DNA from: Tigriopus japonicus
Lineage: Eukaryota; Arthropoda; Copepoda; Harpacticoida; Harpacticidae
Direction: 5' to 3'
Length of the DNA stretch: 64,000 nucleotides
Assembly: GCA_010645155.1 (NCBI GenBank)
Contig: JAAGOF010000328.1
Coordinates: forward strand, 72,279 to 136,278
Shown: positions 28,701-40,700 of the stretch, in pieces
Layout: every line of letters starts with the position of its first letter
Numbering within the stretch: position 1 is the first letter of the stretch
The notes under the pieces: generated by a model
Database searches by the model: none
What the model was told of the DNA's origin: nothing
Seen by the model: only the letters and a program-made list of their open reading frames with translations
Made by a program: the position numbers and the translations under genes

Positions 28701-31700
28701 GCTCAATCTAGGGATCGAACATCTGGAAGTCATCAAGAAAGTCCTGGATCCTCCAAATAGCTTTGCGCTCCGTAGTGCATTGAAATCTTTTAAAAGGCTC
28801 GACCAAGGTGTGTTGAAGAGGGCGCATCAAGTTCCTCTTGAAAGGGTTATCACAAGGATTCAGGGTGGATTTCAAAGATGAGATGATAAGCTTGAAGATG
28901 GTCTCCCTCTTTATCGCTCTCCCTGCCAACCAACTCGTATCTCGATTGGTTGGTTGGTTGACTGGTTCACTTAGTTGTAACAGCTACCATCACTTCTTGT
29001 GTAGGAATCAAATTCTGAATTGCTTATCGCACCTCCCTGTCTAATGGGTGTTTTTGCTCGGCTTCGCCCCCTCCAAGGTTCCATTGGGATTATATTTTTA
29101 GTAGACCAGCTCAAAGCTTAGGATTTGTCAGATCAACAACATCAATTTCGAGCTACCATTTAAGCCACTTTTTGCGAAGATTGCAAGCAGACTAGCCAAT
29201 GGAAGAAGTGAAGCTGAGCTACTCATGGATGGATGAAGTCGAAAAAATGTTTCCAATTGACTTGATTGCGTGGATTGAGTCTTGCCACATTTTAATTGTT
29301 TGAATGCTTTCAAGAAGAGCAATGACTGAGCAATGGGCAGGATATTGAGATTGACACGGGATTGGCACATAATTGACGAAGAAGAAGAGGATTCCAATGG
29401 ACTGCACGGTTTGATTCAAAGTCACAATGGAAGATAATTAAATTCCCTTGTAAGGCGAGGCCATCTCGAGAATCTTTCCATCAATAACCACATCTGGCTC
29501 TTGAAGCACAAATACTTCAATAACAAAACAAATTAGAAAATGCTGAAAAACCTTTGTAAGCAAATGTGCGCATGTACTCCAAGCTCCTAAAGTACTAGCA
29601 GTACTACACTTTTCATCATGACGAAATCCGAGATTCAAGCTTTAATTAAGAGCAAAACAATTGTTCGGAAGTGGGTGAACAAACTCCTCGACACTAAAGG
29701 GCGTTGCTCGGTTTTGCGGGTCTCCCCATTATTATCTTTCCTCTTCCACATCATGTCTTTGTGTCGCTTTGGGATGATCGTGAGCTTGGATGATTCCCAA
29801 AGTGAACATCTCCTCCACTTTCGACTGCCAAACCACGGTTCAATCTACTCAACTCGCCTTCAAACAGTGGGATGATTCTATTATTACACTTGTCAATGCT
29901 TCTTCAACACAGGCACATCCATACAAAAAAGGCGACGAATCCAACCATCACAAAAGCCAAGGAGCTTTCGTTTACTGAACACAGCGAGAGAAATCGAAGC
30001 TAAGTTAGCAGCTCCTGTCATTGTTTTGGGTAGGAGGGGCAATTAGAATGTTTGAGTTCGAATTGCACCATCTTGGGAAGTAATTGGTTCCACAAATCAC
30101 GGCTTTTGCCTCGTCAGTATGTTCTCGAGAGGACAGCCAAAAAAACAGCAAGTTGGGTGAGGCACTTTGGCGGGATCTTTTATTTTCTGGAGGGTATCAG
30201 TTGCTGCTGTTTACGAAAACAGAGAGAAAAGGGTGTGTCTGTCAGTCTTGACTGAGCACAACACCAACCAAGACAGTCTTCAAGACGGTTTGACAAACTA
30301 CAGAGATGCAGGGTTGCAGACCATCTACCCACACGGACATCCTAAATTGGAGAAATCACCTCCATCTTCTTTATTTATTTCTCTCTCAACGAACCTCTCT
30401 CTGTCTTTTGAGAGTTACAGCAAAACGAGTACTCGAGTCATCTGAAATAGTGATTAAGAAATGCAAACTTTGGGGGATGGCATGTCTGGCGTGTATGGAT
30501 GCTCAAAAAAGCCCTGAACTTGAGCCAATTAGATCAGCGCGGACTCAATGTTGAATTTCGAGGCCTCGTCTTGGGTTTTGAAGGCTTTGGCAACTTAATC
30601 ATGGCAAAGAAATGGGTCTGCTGACTCTCGTGGACAAAATACGGAACGTAAACAATTTATGAACGGGGTTAAATGCTCGGTGGTTTCAGAACAATAAATT
30701 TCTTGAATGGGCTTCAGAAAAAAAGTTCAATTACCACCAAACACTGATTAGAATAAATATCAAATCGAGTCTGAAAGACGAACAACAAAACTTTGTAAAC
30801 AAATATTCAGAAAAAGTATCTAAAAAAATGAATGTTCCCCAGATGGAACACAAGGACTTTTTGATTACTAATTTAAGTAATTTAGGAATAATTTCTTCAG
30901 TGTGCTCGAACGGAAGAGTCATATGCTCAGTTTTGAAACGTGACTAGTGTAGGCCAAGAGCTTGAAATGAAAACTATGGAATGCCTTGAACTGACATCCA
31001 TGGCCCAGGAAATATCTCTAAACTTGAGGTCACTGTCGACTAATTGCGGAAATTGTGGACTCGCGAGTCAAATGTTGCTGAAGATGCTCATTGTCAATGA
31101 GACGAAATGAGCTCAAGGCACACTCCGTCTAACCAGTCATTCTGATATGGCCAAGGCAGCCATTGTTCATCCCCAATTTTCCAAATTACCTCGTTCATTC
31201 TGTGAACTGGGTTCCTGTTGCGAACCAATGTGGATGCTGTTGGCCTCACCAAATTAATTTCGTCAAGGAGACAAGAAACCATCGGATTTGTGGCCGCAGG
31301 GAGTGGAGACTGAGAGGTGTCAAAGATATCACATTCCCAAATCAGACAAACTCTGTTTCGCTCTTGAAAACCTATAATTTGTCATTCCCTCGGCATCTGT
31401 CATTCCAACGCCTCAAGTCTAATTCGTCAACTTTTCTGGTTTCGGGGCAAAATAGAATCTCCAACAGATCCTTGACAGGCTATCCATCCACTTACTCACT
31501 GAAGCTAACAAACACTTTGAAACTTAACTAAATAAAACCAAAGGTCAATAGTTTGTCGTCTTGGTTCATCGAGTTGATATCTCCCAAAGACAAACAATGC
31601 AACTTGAATTCCCATGAGGTTGCTTAGTCTACTTGTGCTCTTAAAGTGTTTTGAGACTTTTGAGAGGGTTGTTGTTTCAAAGTGGAGATTTCTGTTTCCC

Positions 31701-34700
31701 TAGCCCCTTCCACAAAAGATTTGTGGAGCTCATCATTACCAACATCATCTGCCTAGTGGTTGGATTTGAAAACGAATGAAATTTGATCACTTTAAGAGCT
31801 ACTGCCTGCACCAAAGTTGAAGAGGTTAGGCTTGCAATGCACAAAACAAGAGGCCAGGGAAAGAAGAGCCTTCCAAAACAATACAAGAACCAGACACAAA
31901 TCCCGTTTAATCCTCTCGAAAAATGCTCTCGAGTGGTTTTCAGTTTTAGAAATCTCCGTTGAAAAATGAGGTCTGCCAAGTGGAGCAAATGTTGACATGA
32001 AGTCCGACTAGTAAACATCGTTTTGGGTGGTAGGCAACCCCAAACCTGTCAGGTTTTAGACATGCACCATGATGAGAGCTCCCCACAAACGATCATCGGG
32101 GCAGGAGGAAATTATCGGGAAAAATCACATTTGTCCGACCACTTAACCAACAAAGCTCTTCGTTAATCACCCAACGGGAAGAATTAATTATGCAGCCTAC
32201 CCTCGAATTTGTCGTCAGTTCAGAGACTTGTCTGACCCTAATTTCATACATTTTTAAGAATATGCCATTATCCCAAGCGTCCAGAGTTGGCTTGAACTGA
32301 TTCCCAATTCCAAAAGTGCATTCCTCTCAACCTATATTAGCTCATGAGAGTGAGCAAGTGAGCGAGTGAGTGAGTGAGTAGTGTGTGTGTGGGGCCTAGA
32401 ATGGACCCTTGACTGCGCCCAGACAAAAGATAATGATAAGGTAGGTGTCGATTAATGTAAGTTGATGATGGAGATTTCTCTTTCTTCCAAATGGAATCAA
32501 ATAAATGTGGGGCGGTCCGGATTGCTTTGGTCGAACGCATTAATGGATTTGATGGCAAAATGAACACTTGGATTGCCAGCCTTGCCCATCTTCCCATTGA
32601 GTGAACAAAACATGGTTTTTCTTGGCCAGTGTTCATCCTTTTGTTTTGCTCTCGAAGCCTATGACCAAAGCTAAAGATGACCTTATGCACACACATTGCT
32701 ATCTGAGCAAGTCCATTGGGTTTAATGGTGACAACAAAAAGCTGTTTTGGCAATGAGCAAAATTTGTTGAAGGTGCGGCAAGTTTCGGAGCCAAAAGTAT
32801 TATCGCAACAATATCAATGGGTGGTAAATGCGGGAATCCTTAATCCCACACTACAAATCCAAGTCTAGATGGAATTTCGAATTGCAACTCTTCCTTTGGG
32901 GTTCTTGTGGGTCCAGTGTCAGTATCTTCTTGTACACGTATCAAGTTGCTTGTTCTTATATTGTGTCCAAGGTTCGCTTTCTTTTGGTGAATGTAGATTA
33001 GACTTGTGAAATCGATAAAAATGCCAATATCTCAATTTAACTTTATCTCTATCATGAGGTGCTCAATCTTCTTAGTTCTTCTCGTTTCTCGATTCGACGG
33101 ACCCTCTTTAATCCGAGTTAAAGTGGGAGGAAAGTGATAAAGAGGTTTATTGACCGTGTGCTGCTTCTCTGGATGAAACCTAATTCTAATATCCACTTTC
33201 AATGCAAAGGATCCTGAAATATACTCGCTACCGATTCAAGACAGATTCATAGCCACTCTATCTTTCGATTTGACTTGACCTGGAAACGTCCCTGAGATGC
33301 CTGGAATCCTCCTACCTCCTCATTAGCCCCCACTCTCTTCCAAGTTATGATTAATATTTCTGGAATTGGGCTGTTCAAGCTCATTAGACTCGTCTTCTTG
33401 GTTGTCTTACCTGGAAAAACAAGAAAATGACATTGTTTTTAAGTTTGTTGGTAGGATGTTCGCTCTTTGCTCCAGAAGTAATGAGAAAAGTAAACATTGT
33501 TTGGAAGGGTGCCAGTGATGCGCTATTGAAAGTGGGGAGACCAAATGACGGTTAATTTCCTCTTTAGCCAGGACAAACAAACAAGAGGATTGAGGCTGGC
33601 AGTTCATCATAATCCTTGCAAAGAAGAGTCTCCAGAAGGACTTTGAACTCTTTAGCCCCAATAATCCTGTCTCAGTAGACCTAAATCCTGCTTTTCCTTT
33701 CGAGATACCCGTCGCCTTCCACAAACTAAGGCGGTTTAAGTTACCGTAAACGCTCTGATCTTGGACCCTCCTTGCTTCCCCCCCAAGTTTCATTTGATGA
33801 AGTTAATGAGAAATTTAGAGATTGAAATGGAGACTCAAAAGTGCATAAGCGCACCTTGATGCCGTAAAATCCAAGTGGCCCATCATTAGTTTTCTTTGGA
33901 ATGGATCTGGTCTAAGTACTGCCATATTTGCAATGTACTGTTGAGTTGGTGGCGAGTTTCTACGGATCGTTAAAAGGAGCGCAATGGGTTCGTTGGGCAC
34001 TTGAAGGAAGGTCTTTGGATGTGAAGAGGGCAAAAGAAGAGATCGTTACAATTGCACATTGGACGAGGTTCTTGAGCTTTGGAGTAAGAGAAAGAGGACT
34101 TCCTGTCGATTCACTAATTGAATTTGGACCAGTTGAAACAATCTCTAACCTCGTAGACCAATAGGCCTGGCTCCATGGCTCAGGAAGCATTACTTTTGTT
34201 GGAAACCCATAAATTATGGCGTGGATGGGGAGAATTGCGCACTCAGGCACTTATCATTGGTGAAACGCAAGATCATTTCAATCATCCAAGCTCCTGAACT
34301 TTGATTCCTCATAATAGATATATACGACTGTATCGTTGATCCGTCTAAAAACTAGAGATAAAACTGCCAGACCAGAAGTGATTCATCCTGTTTCACTTAA
34401 AAGAGGCACCTGTAAAGCTGGGAAACCGACTCGATGGAGTGACTCTTTGTGGGTGAGTTGAAATCGATGAGTAACTGATCTCAAGTGTTTGCTACTTGCT
34501 TAATGGTGGGAAAATGCGGTTCGGAAAATAGACCCCGAGTAAATCAGCAATGAGAAGTCGCCAATTGTTTTCTTTCGAAGTATTTTCTACCAACAACAGA
34601 CAACAAACCTGAAACAGACCTCTGGAACTTCCCACTTGGATACCTCCACCATCACGAAGAATGTTATTCAAAGCTTTTCTCGTTAAGACCATTTTGCAAA

Positions 34701-37700
34701 CCATCCAAGTGTCCTCGGGTAACTCTTTTTAATCGCTAAGGTTTGTCAAGCTCTAATTGATTATCCCAAGTGACATCAGGTATCCAAACTATTTTCAAAG
34801 GAAAATTTATGACAAGACGATCATGGTCGCAAGCTCATGGCGCCTAAAACCCAGGTTATGCTTTGCTTGATGCTTTCTTGAGCGAGAAAAATATCAATTC
34901 ACACGGAAACCGGAGCTTTCTCCCCAGAATTGATACTCCAAGTATGCTGGTATTTCTTGTCACTTCTTAAAAATAGAACGGCAAATGAGAAATCACTTGG
35001 TACCCAGTAGACCCTATAGTTAGTAGGTATAAGAAAGCCAGAAAATTACGGTCCCCAGCTTCCGCCTCATATCCCATATTTGATGTCACCGTATCGGGAG
35101 AGAAACCTAACTAAATGGACGCTCGCCAAAATATTATCACCGAAATTTCAATTGGTGACTCCAAAAGTTGAAGCAAAATGGATCTGAAATCAACTGAGGA
35201 AATTACATTGGCCTTGTTTTATTGGAAAGTATGTTGAAATTTGACCCTCTTTTTGGAGGTTCCATGAAATTTTCGATTAAAGTCGTCAATGGAATACCGG
35301 CATTTTCTAGATGATTACCCTGTTTGGTGTTGGAGGTCTGTTGGTAAGTTTCCAAAAATGGGTCTCTGGGTGTCAAATTGAAGTGTTGTGCATTCTCCAG
35401 AAGGAGTAAGCTGTCAAAGTTAATGATAATGGTTGAATCAATTTGAAACGGCCACCAGTCTCCCAAAACAGGAAGCGTTCAAAAGGAAAATCTCTCTCAC
35501 ATCCTCAAAAGATCGTTTGGTTGTAAGCTCGAATTTTGTTATGCAAACGCGACTCTTACTGGGATCCCTTGCCTTGGCGGGAAAAAAATCAATCAGCTGT
35601 TATACGACTCGCTAAGTTAGCAGCAGACACAGACGTCCTGCTGTCGAAAAACAAGATTTTTTGAGCTCCGTCCGACCCTCTTCAGTTAGCAACAATGGTT
35701 GCGAGTGGTTGACCATGGATTTGGTAACGTGTATTACGATTGAAAACGCAACAACGTGCTCTTTAAATCAAGTCGGTGAGTGTGTTAGGAACGGATATTA
35801 TGTTAGTTATGAGACGTCTGAATCCAGTGACAATACGTTGGAGATCCAGGTGAGGCGACTAAAGTCGAGGTCAAAATGGTTGGGAGTTGCGGGAGTGATT
35901 GTGTTTGAGCTCTCTGGTTCTGGCCACTTCTTGGTATTCGCTTGGAACTCTCCGTCCAGACTAATGTTTACAACCGTGTCCAAAGTGTCTTTGGGCATTT
36001 ATAGACATCAGCCTGAGGCCAATGCAGATTTTTTAAAAGAATTATTGGGTAAGAGTGACTCAAAATTTGAGCGATATGTCTGCCCGAGATCTGGAACTAT
36101 ATTCGTTATGGTCTCGAGTCAGTTCTTCTCTTTCTCTGGGACCATATCGACCAAGAAGAGACTATTGGGAACCCTGCAATTGGTATCCAAACGTCCATTA
36201 GTACCAATTTCACCTTGTCGTGTCTATTTATTAATCAGTGAACCAGAAAGTGACTCATCCTGGGATTTGGACGAGTTTGGCAATAACTGGCAAATTGTTT
36301 GTGACTTCAACCCGAATCAGGTGGTGGTGTGTGGTGCAAAGGTATGTGGATTCTCCCAAAATGTTGTCAATGGCACCTATTTGACCTCAATGAAAGATCT
36401 CAAGTCCAACTTGATAACCCAAGTGACACGCAGCAGTATTTTCAAAGTGGGCACTATCCGGACAAGTCCGTGTGAGTTACGTCACATCACGAATGAGATC
36501 GTGCCCCTTGTCAGTTTCTACAACCAAGCTTACCAAACCGTGTGGTTAGAAGACTTTTGGGACTTTTTCAACCTCAACCACAAGCTCATTTTGCATGTGC
36601 GAAGTTCAGATCTACTAGACGTATTCAAGATTCGAAGTCAATCCGCTTTGAAACATTTCCTTTGCGGTAGCTTCGCCATCATTGAGGAGCTCGAAGTCTT
36701 GTCAGACCATGCCAACTGTGATGTTGATGATGCAGAAAAAGAAGATGAAGAAAAAGGAAAAGAACAACAACCATCATCTTTTGTAGCTCCATGTACTTGA
36801 AATGTTATCATGGAATTCCTGTTCTAATTTATCTCCTTACTGTTTGTCTAATGATGTCTGTCATTTATTAAGAAGTGAAACTTTAGACATGGCACATTCA
36901 AGCCCGGAAATAAACTATAAATCGACGCCTCGTCTTGGATGTGTGTGAAACTGGAACACAAGAAGAGCCTTTGCAATTCTGATCATTGACACCTTGACAT
37001 TAAGACCTCGTCGTCTTATTAATGGATCTTCAAGCAGCGTTCTTCAACCCCTCCGATTTGACGTTCCCCCCAAGTTGAGAGCATTTTTTTCGTGTTGTGA
37101 GAAAGAAAATGGAATGTTTTCTCGGCGCGATTGAGATGTTTGGCCCTCGATGTTCGCCATGAATACATTTCCCTCAAATTTTTGGGTCTCAAGAAACATG
37201 TAATTACTTCGTATCATGTTATTTAATGCCCTGGCTCGAAGCAAGTGCTTCATATGTACATACCAAGCGAGATGGACTTGAAACATTCCGGCAAAACCCT
37301 TTCAAAGACGACAAAGAGCTTGCAGAAATCATCGCCTGAATTTCTTTTGCCTCTAAAAAAGACCCCCAATCGGATGGATTGTAGGCTCAAAATTTGAACA
37401 CACTTGACATTACACAAGATATCTTTGCGCCAAATTAGAGGACAAAGCCTCTCCCAATTTTCTCAAATGAAGTCATTTCTAGGATGGCACCTACTACGGG
37501 TGAATAGGAGTCGTTGCCGGTGCTTAAAAACTCTCTTTGTTCGTTCGTTTTTCTCTGGCATTGAGAGCGTTATGCAAAAATAATTACTACATGCTATAAC
37601 TGACTCCAGGGCTGCCGAGGATCATGAAGATTATATGGCGACGACCAAGAAGACGAGCAGGGGAAGAATAGACACGAAGATGAACTGGAGTCATAGAGCG

Positions 37701-40700
37701 AGCCGTTTTCTTTCGTTGAGGCCGCCTAGGGAGCAAATATAATCAAGTCCATTTTATAGAGGATGACACGATGTACCAAAATAACGCACATCTACCCCCA
37801 TACCTTTAAGTTTTGCGACAAGTTTAGGGTGCCGATATCTCGACTTCCCCCTTCATTACCGTCATCGTGGCCATAATTTAGATTATTGCTCTTGAATGGA
37901 TAGAACATGCTTGCATATTCCATCCTTGGGGATTGCACTCGAGTTCGTTGTTCTATAATAATCATGACCCTTCGACGTTCAGGGTTAAAACTAGAATACG
38001 GTAATTGTTCGTATCAAAGTCATTGCAAAAGGCTCGAACCCTAGGCATTGTGCGACAATGAGGGCAATGAAACCAAATTCATGGTCCATGTCCTTGTGAT
38101 ATGCCACATCAACAATTGGGGGAATTGGAACTATTGTTCGTGTTTCCGTGAGCTCTGCTGAATGTGAATGTGTTTATTATGCTCTGTAATGCTGATGCCG
38201 GTGTATGTTCTATGTGGGCTTTGAAATTCACTTCCCTCGATGTTTGGCTTTGAGGTGTGTGTAGAACTTGGGTGAGGAAATCTAGGTGTTGTGAATGAAT
38301 TGTGGCTTGAAATTAAGTGTTTTATCTGTCTTCTTAGAAATATCCACAACGGCTTAGGAAACAATGAGCTCTAGACAAGGAGTATGGATTAAGTCAGTCC
38401 GCAGAACAACAAGGAACAACACCTCAATGCACCAGAGCAAATCGGCAGTCTCTGCCTATGAGCAAGAACTTACTCCAATCAAAGCTCTGTTGTGGATTTC
38501 ACGTTGTCGTGACATTGAAAAGCCACAATCGTGATCCCTTAGTGGCTTCATTTCCCATGATCTACTCAATGTTTCAATTTATTGGCCAACAGACGCAACG
38601 GGTAACAAACATATGAAGCCTGAAGCGAGCGAGAGATATGGGTCTGAACTTCTCGTTCACGACCAATTCGTTGCAATAAAACGAGTACCTCACCAATCGC
38701 TGGATATAACCCCGGGGTTCTATAACCATGTCAACAATAGACTGCCCCAAAATGAGCGAGTGAGAATGTGTTCGCACTCTCAAGTCCCTTTGGAACTCTC
38801 TCTTCCTTTCAATTGCCATTTCTGTGGCATGTTTATAAGGGAAGGAGGTCTTCGACGAGAAAAGTCCGACGATGGCCTCCCATATGGATGAGCGATATTC
38901 ATGTGAGGTGCATACAAGAGAGAGACATTCAAGACCTCTTTTTTCCATGAGACGGCAGAAACTCTCGTCACGACTCGCAAACGCGACTGAGAAAATGCTG
39001 GATTCCACACACACAACCACAACTACCATCACACTCAAAGACCAACCAAGTCCCATGGATTGTCGAATTAGCCAGATCACTGGACTCCTTTAGTTCGACC
39101 TCTTTCTAGGTTATTTATAGGGAAATACGAAAACAAATGGGAGCACAAATCAAATGGAAAACTTTATGTATGTCTGGATTCATTCACATGATGGCAAGAG
39201 ATAATTATAACTGAGAATGGAATCCATTAATCTGATTACGAATTTTCCTTCTCCAATTCCAAGGTCGAGATCTCGTTCCCGCTTGGCATATCCCCCGTCC
39301 TGTTTGTCTATCTCGATTTAAACGACATAAAGATGCCTTCATTTGAAAGAAAACCTTGAGAAATCCATTTAGAATCGAAGTTATTCCAAAAGAAGAACAC
39401 ACCTTTTGTCGACGGCAAACGGTTCAAAAACGTGCCTGGAATTAGCATCGGATGATTTCTCGCCTCATGCGCGCTGTGTTTATGAATGTCACAACTTTTT
39501 TTTAACTAAAAATAGATCCTTGACGGATTGGCGGAATCTGTCATGACCTTGTGAATGAGTTATATGCGAATAAATTCCAGGCGGAAAGACACTTGACTCC
39601 AAAGATTTTGCCGTGTCAACATTATTCATTCACTCTTTACCTCGTCAAAGTTCAAACTCGAGGCTTGAGTTTCAGAAGAGAAACCTCACCTCAAATGACG
39701 AGCCGTTACAACGAAGATAAACGAGCTCACAAGATCATCGACAAGTCCAAGAAAGCCGCGGATTTTTGAGCTCGAATCTAGTGAGAATCCTCCCATATGG
39801 GTTTTTCGTGCGTCAACATGCGTCATGCGTCATCCATATGCAAGATCGATGATCGCAAAGCCACGAAAAGGCAGCTCCGAGACTGTCGAAAAACCTGCCA
39901 CGATGAAGATCTCACTCAAACTCTTTGTTGTGCAATCAAACACAATCTGAAGCATCACCGAGAAGGATGCCCAATGTTTGCGTGGGAACAAGCGTTCCAA
40001 AGAAAAGCCAGTTAAATTCGATGCGAATGGCCATAACTCTTTTCAACATGATCCATGTTATTGTTTTGTCTGAAATCAGGTTTTGTTTGAGCAGTGTCTG
40101 ATCGTTTACGACTTTGATTTTTTTTCCATCCACGCTCTTGGTGTTCATAAAAAAGTGTTATTACCCGATCGTGCCATCACTTTGGCAGTAAGTTTTGATA
40201 GCCGATGGCTTCATCACCGAGCCAACAATATGTGCACTCGTTTCTCCAACGAAAAGATCGGAAAAAAGGAACAATCTCGTTTGAACACCGACCGGCTTCT
40301 CTTCACTTGAATGACTTCCGAAGCTTGAACAAGAGGAGTCTGGGTTGGTTGGAAATCTTCCGAGGTCGGTGAGCATGAAGAGCAAGAGGACATGGAGGCT
40401 AATTTTCTCCTGGAATTCAGGTTACGCATTCGGATCACAACCACTTATCGGTTCCAGTCAGTGATCTTCCAGCCAAGGTGAAACCATCGACAGTTCTTTC
40501 ATATGAACGGATTTATAGCTTTATCTTCCACGGGGATATGAAATCTCCAAAGTCATCATCGTGCTGCTCATGATGATGATCAAATAAAATGCATCTGGGG
40601 GATCGCACATCGCACTCACTCTGAATGAAATCGAACCCCTTGATCATGAGCCAAGGGAAAAATGGGCAACGAACAAACCACCGTCTTCATTGGCTGGCAC

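Noticed and set aside
38020..38060. T-loop-like ggttcgagcc on the minus strand, a possible tRNA
   Set aside because: The 70 nt upstream do not form acceptor, D or anticodon arms.
38574..39080. 168-codon minus-strand frame with a hydrophobic start
   Set aside because: The start is not an ATG, the hydrophobic run is translated from a GT-rich simple repeat, and there is no domain, poly(A) context or splice support.
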